A program made the position numbers and the translations under genes. The notes beneath the pieces were generated by a model. It was not told where the DNA came from and made no database searches. It saw only the letters and a list, made by a program, of their open reading frames with translations. Positions 9,018 through 17,415 of a DNA stretch of 64,000 nt are shown here, one piece after another; position 1 is the stretch's first letter; every line of letters begins with the position of its first letter. Source of the DNA: Flavihumibacter profundi. GTDB lineage: Bacteria > Bacteroidota > Bacteroidia > Chitinophagales > Chitinophagaceae. The stretch is from contig NZ_JAIQXE010000001.1 in NCBI RefSeq assembly GCF_020076305.1, forward strand, positions 1,178,001-1,242,000, read 5' to 3'.

Positions 9018-10922
9018 ATGTTAAGATCATTTTATTGCCTTCTGCTCCTGCTTTCCAGCTTAGCAAACAATGCACAAGATACTGTAAGCCTTCCACCACT
9101 TATTCCTGTCCCGGTCAAAATGCAGCCAGGCGCCGGCAATTATATATTCCCGCAGCAAATGAAAATAAGCATACCAGCAAACAACAATAGCGTAGCATTT
9201 GTTGCGAACCATATTGCTGCCAAACTGAAAACGGCAGCAGGTATCAGCGCTGAAATCGCCAGCCAGCCTTCTGCAGATATTGTATTATCCCTCAATAAGA
9301 AAGAGGATAAAACATTGGGTAAGGAAGGATATCAACTTGTCGTTAACCAAAACGGGATACAAATAAAAGCCAATGCAGCAGCCGGTATATTTTATGGCGC
9401 CCAGTCATTATACCAACTGCTTCCTGCCGAAATTGAAAGCAGGGAAATGGTGCCAGGCATCAAATGGTCTGTCCCATTCGTAACTATCAGTGACCAACCC
9501 CGTTTTGGGTGGCGTGGATTGATGCTTGACGTTGCGAGGCATTTTTTCACGAAGCAACAGGTTAAGGATTTTATTGATAACATGGTCCGCTATAAGTACA
9601 ATATGTTGCACCTGCACCTTACAGATGACCAGGGCTGGAGGCTTGAAATCAAAAGCCTGCCCAGGCTAACTGAAGTCGGCGCATTCAGGGCTGAAAGAAC
9701 CGGGCGGTGGGGAGAATTCAAACCCCAGGAACCCGGTGAACCCAGCAACTATGGCGGTTTTTACACCCAGGATGATATCCGGGAACTAATTACCTATGCC
9801 AGTGAAAGATTCGTAACCATTGTTCCGGAAATTGATATCCCTGGACACAGCCTGGCCCTCGTTGCAGCATATCCTGAATTAAGCTGCACACCAGGCACTT
9901 ACCAGGTAAGCGTAGGAAACAGGTTTATGATATGGCCGGGCAATGGAACATTCTATGGCACAATAGATAATAATTTATGTCCCGCTAACGAGCAGGTATA
10001 CACGATACTGGATAAAATATTCACGGAAGTCGCGGCGCTTTTCCCATATGAATATATACATATGGGTGGAGATGAAACCTACAAAGGATTCTGGGAAAAA
10101 AGTGATGCTGTTGCAGCATTAATGAAAAAAGAGAAGTTGCAAAATATGCATGAAGTGCAGAGTTATTTTGTAAAAAGGGTTTCGAAAATAATTGCATCAA
10201 AAGGCAAAAAAATGATCGGGTGGGATGAGATCCTGGAAGGCGGTGTTGCGCCGGGATCTGCTGTAATGAGCTGGCGCGGTGAAAAAGGCGGCATTGAAGC
10301 AGCTGCGCTTAAACATCCTGTTGTAATGACGCCATCCACCTATGTTTATGTAGACCTATACCAGGGAGACCCACTGGCGGAACCACCCACCTACTCTATG
10401 TTACGGCTGTCAAAAACCTATAATTTCAACCCTGTTCCCCCAGGTGTTGATTCTTCCTATATATTGGGCGGCCAGGCGAACCTCTGGAGTGAAAGACTGC
10501 ACACAGTGCGACATGCAGAATATATGCTTTGGCCAAGAGGATGGGCAGTTGCAGAATCAGTCTGGAGCCCGGTGTCGAAAAAGAACTGGGCTGATTTTAT
10601 AGTAAGGGCTGAAGCCCATTTTAAAAGGTATGATATTGCCGGTATAAATTATTCCAGGAGTATGTACGACCCCATTTTAGATGTGCAAAAAGTAAAAGAC
10701 AGTACAATACAGGTGGCCTTAACTACAGAAGTGCCCGGACTTGATATTCATTATAGTTTCGATGAGTTTTATCCAGACCAGTATTATCCGGTTTATAGCC
10801 AGCCCTTATTGTTTCCGCCAGGGGCATCAAGCCTGAAAGTTCAGACATACAGGAAAGGAAAGCCGGCAGGAAAGCCCATCAACCTGCCATTGTCAGAACT
10901 GAAAAAGAGAGTTAAGTTATAA
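9018..10922 (+). CDS. Beta-N-acetylhexosaminidase, glycoside hydrolase family 20
   Basis: This 634-residue secreted enzyme removes terminal N-acetylhexosamine from chitin oligomers, glycans or peptidoglycan-derived sugars. A signal peptide (residues 1-19, ending NNAQ) is followed by the GH20b alpha/beta domain (about 25-155). The TIM-barrel domain then contains the start motif RFGWRGLMLDVARHFF, HLHLTDDQGWR and the catalytic pair in HMGGDE (Asp352, Glu353). Asp polarises the substrate acetamido group and Glu is the general acid. The last 75 residues (from about 560) resemble the small C-terminal beta domain of hexosaminidases. It appears to be monocistronic, and no sugar transporter or regulator is adjacent. 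Confidence 0.96.
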   Translation: MLRSFYCLLLLLSSLANNAQDTVSLPPLIPVPVKMQPGAGNYIFPQQMKISIPANNNSVAFVANHIAAKLKTAAGISAEIASQPSADIVLSLNKKEDKTLGKEGYQLVVNQNGIQIKANAAAGIFYGAQSLYQLLPAEIESREMVPGIKWSVPFVTISDQPRFGWRGLMLDVARHFFTKQQVKDFIDNMVRYKYNMLHLHLTDDQGWRLEIKSLPRLTEVGAFRAERTGRWGEFKPQEPGEPSNYGGFYTQDDIRELITYASERFVTIVPEIDIPGHSLALVAAYPELSCTPGTYQVSVGNRFMIWPGNGTFYGTIDNNLCPANEQVYTILDKIFTEVAALFPYEYIHMGGDETYKGFWEKSDAVAALMKKEKLQNMHEVQSYFVKRVSKIIASKGKKMIGWDEILEGGVAPGSAVMSWRGEKGGIEAAALKHPVVMTPSTYVYVDLYQGDPLAEPPTYSMLRLSKTYNFNPVPPGVDSSYILGGQANLWSERLHTVRHAEYMLWPRGWAVAESVWSPVSKKNWADFIVRAEAHFKRYDIAGINYSRSMYDPILDVQKVKDSTIQVALTTEVPGLDIHYSFDEFYPDQYYPVYSQPLLFPPGASSLKVQTYRKGKPAGKPINLPLSELKKRVKL

Positions 10923-10927
10923 TGCAT

Positions 10928-11389
10928 TTAAGGCAGGTCGTCAAATTGCTCTTTAACCAAATACCAGAAGGCATCGAGGGCAATCAACCCTTGTTTTAAA
11001 AAAGCAATCAAAGCCGGCCAGTCATTTTCATTTAATACAGATACATTTTCTATCCTGTCATAAATGCGACTGACAATCTGCCCTTCGACTGACGAAAACT
11101 GTTCTGTCCATGTCCAGCCCGCTCCTGCCCCGGCTGTAAATAAGGCATGAAAGGTTTGCAGGCGCCTGAAATATTGCACCCGAATTGAAGGATCGTGATG
11201 AAATACTTCAATTCCAAATTCACAGCCTTTTTCAGGCATTTCTATGCGAAAAAAAACAGGTTTCACCCCGGTTTTATAATTAATCCAGTTAACAGGTAAT
11301 CCGCCAGCAGCGGGTACAGGGGCCATATACTGGCCGAGAACAGTAAAAAACCGGCTCCTGGTTTGTGAGCCTCTCCCTTTAGGATACAT
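10928..11389 (-). CDS. DUF4268 domain protein
   Basis: This 153-residue cytosolic protein shows the DUF4268 pattern: an N-terminal FFTVLGQYMAP, then VNWINYKTGVKPVFFRIEM, an aromatic middle part, WTWTEQFSS, and a C-terminal NDWPALIAFLKQGLIALDAFW. DUF4268 is common in Bacteroidota and is sometimes fused to nuclease-like domains. Here it is free-standing and its function is unknown. It converges on the GH20 gene with a 5-bp gap. Confidence 0.75.
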   Translation of the reverse strand: MYPKGRGSQTRSRFFTVLGQYMAPVPAAGGLPVNWINYKTGVKPVFFRIEMPEKGCEFGIEVFHHDPSIRVQYFRRLQTFHALFTAGAGAGWTWTEQFSSVEGQIVSRIYDRIENVSVLNENDWPALIAFLKQGLIALDAFWYLVKEQFDDLP

Positions 11390-11507
11390 AACCGCAAAAT
11401 ATGTTAAAAACTTTCCTGATTTATCTTGTTTTTATGAATAAGTAGCACGGGAATTGCTATTGAAATAATGGTCTGGTCCTTTTCAATGTTTATGAAATTT
11501 TAAGTAG

Positions 11508-11786
11508 ATGCAATTTGTAAAAAACATACAATTCACCCGTTTGATTAAAGCAGATGGCCGTTTGCGTGAATTCAACTTCAGGAAAATGACCCATTTGCAG
11601 GAAACCCTTTTTTCAATTGATGTGGTGGATGACCGGGGTAACAGGATCATGTTCCGCATGCAACGTCACGATACAGACTGGCAGATTATTCCCCAGCCTA
11701 TCCCTGCCTGGATCCAGCAACAGGAAAAAGTACTCAGTGATATGATCAAGGAAGAACTCAATACCCAAACTTTTACAGTTTATTAA
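11508..11786 (+). CDS. Small hypothetical protein
   Basis: This 92-residue soluble protein has no signal peptide or membrane segment. The first part (FTRLIKADGRLREFNFRKM, then FSIDVVDDRGNRIMFRMQR) looks like a small antiparallel beta fold, followed by a charged helix (IQQQEKVLSDMIKEELN). I do not recognise a characterised family. It lies 48 nt upstream of cysM on the same strand, so co-transcription is possible. Confidence 0.65.
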   Translation: MQFVKNIQFTRLIKADGRLREFNFRKMTHLQETLFSIDVVDDRGNRIMFRMQRHDTDWQIIPQPIPAWIQQQEKVLSDMIKEELNTQTFTVY

Positions 11787-11834
11787 TAGATCTGTAATAA
11801 CTTTCCGGAAAGAGAATCGTAAATTTTACAGATT

Positions 11835-12716
11835 ATGGCCGGAATTTTAGACCTGGTTGGAAACACCCCCCTTGTTGCCCTGAAACATGTTATTGCCAAT
11901 CCGGCAGTGACGATTTATGCAAAACTTGAAGGAAATAACCCTGGTGGAAGTGTAAAAGATCGTGCAGCATATGGCATGATCAAAGGAGCGATGGACCGGG
12001 GAGAGATTAAGCCCGGCATCAAATTAATTGAAGCCACCAGCGGAAATACAGGAATTGCACTGGCTATGATTGCCAGTGTTTTTGGCGTTGAAATAGAGTT
12101 GGTCATGCCCGAAGATGCAACCCGAGAAAGGGTTTTGGGCATGGAAGCGTTTGGTGCAAAAGTCATTTTAACCCCTAAGGAAAAATCTATGGAAGGTGCC
12201 ATAGATTATGCCAACGAACAAGTTAGAAAAGGTGGCTACCTGATGCTGAACCAGTTTGCCAATCCGGATAATTACCTGATGCACTATAAAACAACCGGTC
12301 CGGAGATCTGGAAAGACACTAATGGCGCAGTTACCCATTTTGTTTCTGCGATGGGAACAACCGGAACCATTATGGGCGTTTCCCGGTATTTAAAAGAACA
12401 GAATAATGATATCCAGATCGTGGGATGCCAACCAACTGATGGCTCCAGGATTCCCGGTATCCGCAAATGGCCGGAAGCATACCTACCCAAAATTTTTGAC
12501 CGGAAGCGTGTAGACCGCATCATTGAACTAGATGAAAAAGATGCAAGGAAAATGGCCATACGCCTGGCCCGTGAAGAAGCCATTTTCAGCGGGATGAGCA
12601 GTGGCGGAGCCGTTCATGCAGCCGTAGAATTATCAAAAGAACTTTCAGGCGGAATAATTGTTTGTATTATTTGTGACCGGGGCGACAGGTATTTGTCTTC
12701 TGACCTTTTTGGATGA
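11835..12716 (+). CDS. cysM: Cysteine synthase B (O-acetylserine sulfhydrylase)
   Basis: This fold-type II PLP enzyme makes cysteine from O-acetylserine and sulfide or thiosulfate. The 293-residue length fits CysM rather than the longer CysK. The PLP lysine is Lys41 in NPGGSVKDRAAYG, the substrate loop TSGNTG is at residues 68-73, and the glycine-rich phosphate loop (SAMGTTGTIMG) is near 172-182. CysM-like features are PDNYLMHYKTTGPEIW and the RIPGIRKWPEAYLPKIF region. No serine acetyltransferase is adjacent. The gene ends 48 nt before the DUF2452 gene, and the 7-bp repeat array lies in that gap. Confidence 0.95.
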   Translation: MAGILDLVGNTPLVALKHVIANPAVTIYAKLEGNNPGGSVKDRAAYGMIKGAMDRGEIKPGIKLIEATSGNTGIALAMIASVFGVEIELVMPEDATRERVLGMEAFGAKVILTPKEKSMEGAIDYANEQVRKGGYLMLNQFANPDNYLMHYKTTGPEIWKDTNGAVTHFVSAMGTTGTIMGVSRYLKEQNNDIQIVGCQPTDGSRIPGIRKWPEAYLPKIFDRKRVDRIIELDEKDARKMAIRLAREEAIFSGMSSGGAVHAAVELSKELSGGIIVCIICDRGDRYLSSDLFG

Positions 12717-12732
12717 TAAAGCCTTGCTTACC

Positions 12733-12760
12733 ATTCACTATTTACTATTCACTATTCACA
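12733..12760 (+). repeat. Four tandem copies of a degenerate 7-bp repeat (ATTCACT)
   Basis: Units are ATTCACT, ATTTACT, ATTCACT and ATTCACA with no spacers, lying between cysM and the next ATG at 12765. A related four-unit array is at 44613-44640 in the same orientation. Confidence 0.8.
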
Positions 12761-12764
12761 CCTA

Positions 12765-13583
12765 ATGGTACAAGCATATAATTTTCTCGCATCCTGGCAA
12801 TTATTTCCTGAGAAATGTGATTACGAAAAAGGCATGCCGCCCAAATCCGGGAATTACCGCATTGAAACGGCAAATAACCAACAGGAACTGGTTGTGCAGA
12901 TTAATTGGGTAACCCTCGATAATGAAGCCTTCTTTTCGCAATATGATATACGTCCAGATGGTGAACAAAGACCATTTACTGACCAATCCCTTGCAGAGAC
13001 CATCCGGGCAGAAATTATTAATGCATCTACCATAGAAGTCAATTTCCTCCGTCAAGAAAACCCGGTGTTGCAAATCAGGAAAGAAATACTCAGCAATGGT
13101 TATTTAAAAATAACGCAACTGGGCAAAGATGAAGCAGGCCATCCATTCAGAAATATTGATATCTACCACAAGCAGTTAAGCGTACTGCCCTATGCATCTT
13201 CAGTGGGCAGTGTAGTGGTTAAGCCTACAGAGGAAGGCGTCATCAGGCACAAGGCATTACAGGCCATGGAAGAGCAGACAAACATGCACCTTGACCAGAT
13301 CAGGCAACAAATAGAATTACTGGCCAAGCAGGCCCAGGAGATCAGGAAAAGAAAAGAATTATCGCTGATGGTATACCAGGCAAAACTTAATTTCCAACCG
13401 GTAATCGGCCACCAGTATTACCTGTACCAGAAAACCGATGAAAGCCATATACTTTCCATGGTAAGTCCGAAAGAATGGGGAGGAAACGGTCCTTTTAAAC
13501 AGTTCATCGCAGCGGTACGATTGTTAGCAGACCATACCTGGATAGAAGAAAAATCTGCAGCGGCGGGCTCAGGTACTAATTAA
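12765..13583 (+). CDS. DUF2452 domain protein with lipocalin-like N-terminal half
   Basis: This 272-residue cytosolic protein appears to have two parts. Residues 1-130 have a beta-barrel, lipocalin-like look (FLASWQLFPEKCDYEKGMPPKSGNY). Residues 160-265 match DUF2452: a coiled-coil helix (LDQIRQQIELLAKQAQEIRKR), then GHQYYLYQKTDESHILSMVS, PKEWGG and LLADHTWIEE. The family is also found in animals, and its function is unknown as far as I know. The SET-domain gene follows after only 8 nt, so the two are probably co-translated. Confidence 0.7.
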   Translation: MVQAYNFLASWQLFPEKCDYEKGMPPKSGNYRIETANNQQELVVQINWVTLDNEAFFSQYDIRPDGEQRPFTDQSLAETIRAEIINASTIEVNFLRQENPVLQIRKEILSNGYLKITQLGKDEAGHPFRNIDIYHKQLSVLPYASSVGSVVVKPTEEGVIRHKALQAMEEQTNMHLDQIRQQIELLAKQAQEIRKRKELSLMVYQAKLNFQPVIGHQYYLYQKTDESHILSMVSPKEWGGNGPFKQFIAAVRLLADHTWIEEKSAAAGSGTN

Positions 13584-13591
13584 CAAAACAC

Positions 13592-14005
13592 ATGCAACAA
13601 CAGACCACCACATTTCGTTTATTAATCAGAAAAAGTCAAATCGACGGAAAGGGCTGTTTTGCCGGAATGGCTATACCAAAAAACAGGAAAATCGGCAACC
13701 TCGCAGGGGAAATAATATCCGTTAAAGAAGCCCGGAAAAGGATTAAACAACAGCAGCGGCTGGCAATGGTTGAATTTGGTGACGGACGTGCATTGGATGC
13801 TTCTGTAAACCCCAATGAACTGAGATATGTTAATCACTCCTGCAAACCCAATACATACATGCGGTGCTGCTATGGCAAGGTTGAATTTTACACGAAGAAA
13901 AATATCCGTAAAGGTGATGAAATCACCTGTGATTACGGGGAAACACATCATGATGGAAAGCTTGCCTGCAAATGTGGTGCGGCCAATTGCAAGGGAGCGA
14001 TTTAA
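13592..14005 (+). CDS. SET-domain protein with post-SET zinc motif (putative protein lysine methyltransferase)
   Basis: This is a compact 137-residue SET domain. It has the first SET motif (KGCFAGMAI, about 20-28), the SAM-binding knot motif NHSCKPNT at 81-88, and DYG at 114-116. A post-SET cluster CKCGAANC follows (Cys126, Cys128, Cys133). With Cys84 of NHSC this would give the four-Cys zinc site of eukaryotic SET enzymes. SET enzymes transfer methyl groups from SAM to protein lysines. The bacterial substrate is unknown. It follows the DUF2452 gene by 8 nt. An AT-rich gap with a promoter for phoH follows. Confidence 0.88.
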   Translation: MQQQTTTFRLLIRKSQIDGKGCFAGMAIPKNRKIGNLAGEIISVKEARKRIKQQQRLAMVEFGDGRALDASVNPNELRYVNHSCKPNTYMRCCYGKVEFYTKKNIRKGDEITCDYGETHHDGKLACKCGAANCKGAI

Positions 14006-14045
14006 ATACAACATTAACAATATCCACAACCTGTGTATAAGTAAC

Positions 14046-14078
14046 TTTGTGAAATCTGTTTAAGCAGAATTATATTTG
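14046..14078 (+). promoter_or_regulatory. Promoter-like element upstream of phoH
   Basis: TTTG at 14046-14049 and TATATTTG at 14071-14078 are 21 nt apart, near the Bacteroidota consensus. The predicted phoH start is 79 nt further on. Confidence 0.5.
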
Positions 14079-14157
14079 GTTAGCACCGCCAGAAGGTCCG
14101 CAACTATGAAAAGGCCGGTGATGTTGACCATCATTGTGAAAAATAAACCGCAGCGCA

Positions 14158-15129
14158 TTGACAGAAAAAATAATCAACCTCGAAACTGTTAACCCCATTG
14201 AATTTTTTGGCGTTAACAATGGAAAACTGGACATCCTGAAGAAAAAATTCCCCCTCCTGAAAATCTTATCCCGCGGAACACAAATTAAACTAAGCGGCGC
14301 ACCGGAACAGGTAGATACAGCAAAGGAAAAAATTGACCTGATTGTACAGTACCTGGAACGGAATGGCCATATGAGTGAAAACTATTTTGAACAAATACTG
14401 GGTGGCGATGATGCAGAAACTGTGGATCATTTTATTGAACGCAACCCTAATGACATCCTGGTATTCGGTCCCAACGGAAAAACTGTAAGGGCACGCACAG
14501 CCAACCAGAAAAGAATGGTTTCAGGGGCAGATAAAAACGATGTGCTATTTGCCATCGGACCTGCAGGTACAGGAAAGACCTATACTGCTGTTGCATTAGC
14601 GGTAAGGGCGCTTAAAAATAAAATTGTCAAAAAGATAATACTTACACGCCCGGCTGTTGAAGCAGGAGAAAGCCTGGGATTTTTGCCCGGCGACCTCAAA
14701 GAGAAAATTGACCCTTACTTACGCCCCTTATATGATGCACTGGATGACATGATCCCGGCAGACAAGCTAGGTTACTACATGAGTAACCGAACAATCGAAA
14801 TTGCGCCATTGGCTTACATGCGCGGAAGGACTTTAGACAATGCCTTTATCATTCTTGATGAAGCCCAGAATGCGACTGACCTTCAGTTGAAAATGTTCCT
14901 GACGCGTATTGGCGCCAATGCCAAAGCAATCATCACCGGCGATCTTACACAGGTTGATTTACCGAAAAACCAAAAAAGTGGCCTTGAAAAGGCCCTTCGT
15001 ATCCTGAAAAATGTTGATGGCATTTCCCACATCGCACTGGATGAGGAAGATGTGGTTAGGCACCGGCTCGTTAAAGCAATTATCAGAGCGTATGACCGTG
15101 AAAAAGAAAGAGAACAGCAGACTTCATGA
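14158..15129 (+). CDS. phoH: PhoH family ATPase
   Basis: This 323-residue protein resembles PhoH/PhoL. It has an N-terminal KH-like region (residues about 20-70), Walker A GPAGTGKT at 134-141, the TRPAVEAGESLGFLPGD segment, Walker B ILDEAQN at about 232-238, and ITGDLTQVDLP, typical of helicase-superfamily-1-like PhoH proteins. PhoH proteins are cytosolic ATPases linked to RNA and ribosome metabolism (compare YbeZ, partner of YbeY). The start is TTG at 14158. An in-frame TGA at 14137 and no ATG between them make this the best choice. A strong terminator follows at 15152. Confidence 0.93.
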   Translation: MTEKIINLETVNPIEFFGVNNGKLDILKKKFPLLKILSRGTQIKLSGAPEQVDTAKEKIDLIVQYLERNGHMSENYFEQILGGDDAETVDHFIERNPNDILVFGPNGKTVRARTANQKRMVSGADKNDVLFAIGPAGTGKTYTAVALAVRALKNKIVKKIILTRPAVEAGESLGFLPGDLKEKIDPYLRPLYDALDDMIPADKLGYYMSNRTIEIAPLAYMRGRTLDNAFIILDEAQNATDLQLKMFLTRIGANAKAIITGDLTQVDLPKNQKSGLEKALRILKNVDGISHIALDEEDVVRHRLVKAIIRAYDREKEREQQTS

Positions 15130-15151
15130 CCGTTGTAGCCGGAAACTCATT

Positions 15152-15181
15152 GGCGTCAGGTAACTAACCTGACGCCTTTTT
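15152..15181 (+). terminator. Rho-independent terminator after phoH
   Basis: The stem GGCGTCAGGT (15152-15161) pairs with ACCTGACGCC (15167-15176) around a 5-nt loop and is followed directly by TTTTT. It ends the phoH transcript. Confidence 0.9.
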
Positions 15182-15184
15182 ATT

Positions 15185-15192
15185 TATGTTTG
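15185..15192 (+). promoter_or_regulatory. -7 promoter box (TATGTTTG) upstream of the lipoprotein gene
   Basis: TATGTTTG fits TAnnTTTG and lies 5 nt before the ATG at 15198. It overlaps a possible earlier ATG (15186), which argues for the later start and a very short leader. No clear -33 TTTG is seen. Confidence 0.5.
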
Positions 15193-15197
15193 CACCT

Positions 15198-15605
15198 ATG
15201 AAATACACCATCACCTTAATTCCCTTGCTGGCCGGAATGATTTTCATGGTAGCTTGTTCCGGTGAAGAGCGTTACCGCAAAGCAGAAGATGCAGAAGATG
15301 CCGGCAGGGAATTCATCCGGGCTTCACTTGACGGGGATATTAAAAAAGCCGAGTTCTACCTCCTGAAAGATTCTGTAAACCAAATGCTTTTCAACAAATG
15401 GAAAACGGATTCATACAATAAGCTTAACCCAGAAGACCGCATGAGTTTCAAACAGGCCAATATACTTCCAATTAAAATTGAAAAAGTGAATGATTCTACC
15501 GTGAATTATACTTATTCAAACACCTATAAGAATATAGATACAACCACAATAAAAATCATCAGGGTAAACGGAGTATGGCTGGTCGATTTTAAAGACATTC
15601 ATTGA
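15198..15605 (+). CDS. Small lipoprotein, DUF4878-like
   Basis: This 135-residue protein has a lipobox ending at Cys20 (IFMVAC). The mature part resembles DUF4878/SnoaL-type cystatin-like folds: a helical region with AGREFIRASLDGDIKKAEFY, then beta strands ending in VNGVWLVDFKDIH. The start at 15198 is preferred over 15186 because it gives a proper signal peptide and frees the promoter box. The ppa gene follows after 18 nt, so the two may share a transcript. The function is unknown. Confidence 0.7.
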   Translation: MKYTITLIPLLAGMIFMVACSGEERYRKAEDAEDAGREFIRASLDGDIKKAEFYLLKDSVNQMLFNKWKTDSYNKLNPEDRMSFKQANILPIKIEKVNDSTVNYTYSNTYKNIDTTTIKIIRVNGVWLVDFKDIH

Positions 15606-15623
15606 TAAAAAAATATTGCAATT

Positions 15624-16166
15624 ATGCTGACAGTTTCACATCCATGGCATGGTGTACCGACAGGAGAACATTCCCCCCGGGTTGTAAATGCTATTATCGA
15701 AATACCACAGGGGTCAAGGGCGAAATATGAAATTGATAAAGACAGCGGATTATTGAAACTGGACCGTATCATTTATTCATCATTTTATTACCCCTGCAAT
15801 TATGGATTCATCCCCAGGACCTATGGAGATGATAAAGATCCATTAGACATTTTAGTAATCACCTCACAACCCGTTCAGGCGCTATGCCTTATGGAAGCAA
15901 AAGTTGTAGGGGTTATGCGAATGATTGACAGTGGCGATGCAGACGATAAAATCATAGCAGTTGCCGCAAATGATCCCAGCGTGAATTACTATAATAATAT
16001 TGAAGAACTGCCTAAGCATTTCTTTGATGAACTACGGCATTTCTTTGAAGAATACAAAAAGCTGGAAAACAAAACCGTTGTGGTAAATGAGTTCCAGGAT
16101 AAAGCTACTGCCCTGAACATTATCCAGGATGGCATTAATTTTTATAAGGAAACTTTCCAGAAATAG
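15624..16166 (+). CDS. ppa: Inorganic pyrophosphatase (family I)
   Basis: The enzyme hydrolyses pyrophosphate to two phosphates in the cytosol and so drives biosynthetic reactions. The 180-residue length is normal for family I. The signature [10 protein letters not shown] is at residues 68-77, with metal-binding Asp70, Asp72 and Asp75. The active-site pieces [18 protein letters not shown] (about 31-48) and [12 protein letters not shown] (about 56-67) are present, as is the later DADDKIIAV stretch. The TauE-like gene starts 1 nt after its stop, which suggests translational coupling. Confidence 0.97.
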   Translation: MLTVSHPWHGVPTGEHSPRVVNAIIEIPQGSRAKYEIDKDSGLLKLDRIIYSSFYYPCNYGFIPRTYGDDKDPLDILVITSQPVQALCLMEAKVVGVMRMIDSGDADDKIIAVAANDPSVNYYNNIEELPKHFFDELRHFFEEYKKLENKTVVVNEFQDKATALNIIQDGINFYKETFQK

Positions 16167-16167
16167 T

Positions 16168-16599
16168 ATGGAAACCCAGGCTATCATAACACTTTTGATT
16201 ATAGGGATAGCAGCCGGGATACTCAGCGGGCTGGTTGGCGTTGGTGGTGGAATCATACTCGTACCTGCCTTGATTTATTTCTTCAGGTACAGCCAGCACC
16301 AGGCACAGGGTACATCATTAGGTGTCCTGCTCCTGCCAGTAGTTTTCCTTGGCTTTTACCAGTACTATATTTATTGCAGGGAAGCAGGCACCCCTATTGA
16401 TTTTAAAATAATCGCCTTACTTGCTGCCGGGTTTATATTCGGTGGATTTTTCGGCGGAAAAATTGCCGCCAGGATAGACACCGCAGTAATGAAAAAAATA
16501 TTTGCGGTAATACTGATATACACAGCATTAAAGTTGCTTGCCTGGGACCTTTTATTCTTTAAATGGATGAGGCAGTTATTTACGGGAAATAGCGCCTGA
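16168..16599 (+). CDS. Half-size TauE/SafE (TSUP) family membrane protein
   Basis: This 143-residue protein has about four hydrophobic segments. It begins with the repeat signature of TSUP carriers (IIGIAAGILSGLVGVGGGII, then VPALIYFF). Full-length TauE/SafE proteins are about 250 residues and consist of two such repeats, so this is a single-repeat form that would need to dimerise. The family exports sulfite, sulfonates or related anions. The substrate here is unknown. The ATG at 16168 follows the ppa stop by 1 nt. The 3' end overlaps the convergent NlpC/P60 gene by 20 bp. Confidence 0.8.
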   Translation: METQAIITLLIIGIAAGILSGLVGVGGGIILVPALIYFFRYSQHQAQGTSLGVLLLPVVFLGFYQYYIYCREAGTPIDFKIIALLAAGFIFGGFFGGKIAARIDTAVMKKIFAVILIYTALKLLAWDLLFFKWMRQLFTGNSA

Positions 16600-17350
16600 T
16601 AAGACGTAGATGATGCGTCCGGCGCAACTGGTCACGACTGACTATCCCCTCATTATCAATATCGTCGACCCTTACTTTACCGGAAGCATGTATAATTTCA
16701 TGATCGTTTAACAGCATTCCCACATGGGTAATCCTGCCATCCGGCTCATCAAAGAAGGCAAGGTCGCCACACCTGGCTTCCTCCAGGAAGCCTATTGACC
16801 TGCCTTCCGATGCCTGCAGGTAAGCATCCCTGAGCAAATGGATACCCAGCTGGCGATAAACCATTTGGACAAAACCACTGCAATCAATTCCGGCAGCAGT
16901 TCTCCCACCCCATAAATAGGAAGCATTTAAATAAGCAAACGCGGTGTTTTGCAAAACATCCCGGAATGAATGCGGATCTGGCACATGGCTGAATTGCAAC
17001 CCGGTAAAAGATATCCTGAACACACCGGCCCGGATATCTTCTTCATAAACAGGAGTTCCCATGAAAATACTCATCGCTTGCCCGTTAACGTTAGAAATAC
17101 CCGTTGTACCTGTAAAATAACCCTTTATTTGGGCGGACGGTTGTTTTAGCTGTGCCATTTGTATTTTCTGGCACCAGCCTTCATATCCGTCATGAACAGA
17201 TTTTACCAGCAGCCACTCTCCCTTGTATTCATCCAGCAACCGGACCTGTTCACCAAGCAGTAGTTGGCTGGTCATTTCACTGCGATGGTCGGCTGCTTCA
17301 CGAACAGCGCAAACTGCAACAACGGGTATATATAATTCGCCTGAAGGCAT
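16580..17350 (-). CDS. NlpC/P60 (C40) peptidase with SH3-like N-terminal domains
   Basis: The last 130 residues form an NlpC/P60 domain: the catalytic Cys in GGRTAAGIDCSGFVQMVYRQ, the His in ITHVGMLL and the third polar residue region in EIIHASGKVRVD. The N-terminal half has bacterial SH3-like features (LLLGEQVRLLDEYKGEWLLV, then GYEGWCQ). Such proteins usually cleave the gamma-D-Glu to diamino-acid bond in cell-wall peptides. No signal peptide is visible, so it may act on recycled muropeptides in the cytosol or use another route. The ATG at 17350 is preferred over a TTG at 17362. It is divergent from the sigma factor gene, with about 65 bp between. Confidence 0.92.
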   Translation of the reverse strand: MPSGELYIPVVAVCAVREAADHRSEMTSQLLLGEQVRLLDEYKGEWLLVKSVHDGYEGWCQKIQMAQLKQPSAQIKGYFTGTTGISNVNGQAMSIFMGTPVYEEDIRAGVFRISFTGLQFSHVPDPHSFRDVLQNTAFAYLNASYLWGGRTAAGIDCSGFVQMVYRQLGIHLLRDAYLQASEGRSIGFLEEARCGDLAFFDEPDGRITHVGMLLNDHEIIHASGKVRVDDIDNEGIVSRDQLRRTHHLRLIRRYFP

Positions 17351-17415
17351 ATCTGCCAACAATTTATGGAAATACCAGATAACGGCATCTTATAAAAAAA
17401 TGATAAATTGACCAG

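Noticed and set aside
12733-12760. CRISPR array
   Set aside because: Units are 7 bp with no spacers and no cas gene is near. No CRISPR array is visible elsewhere in the window.
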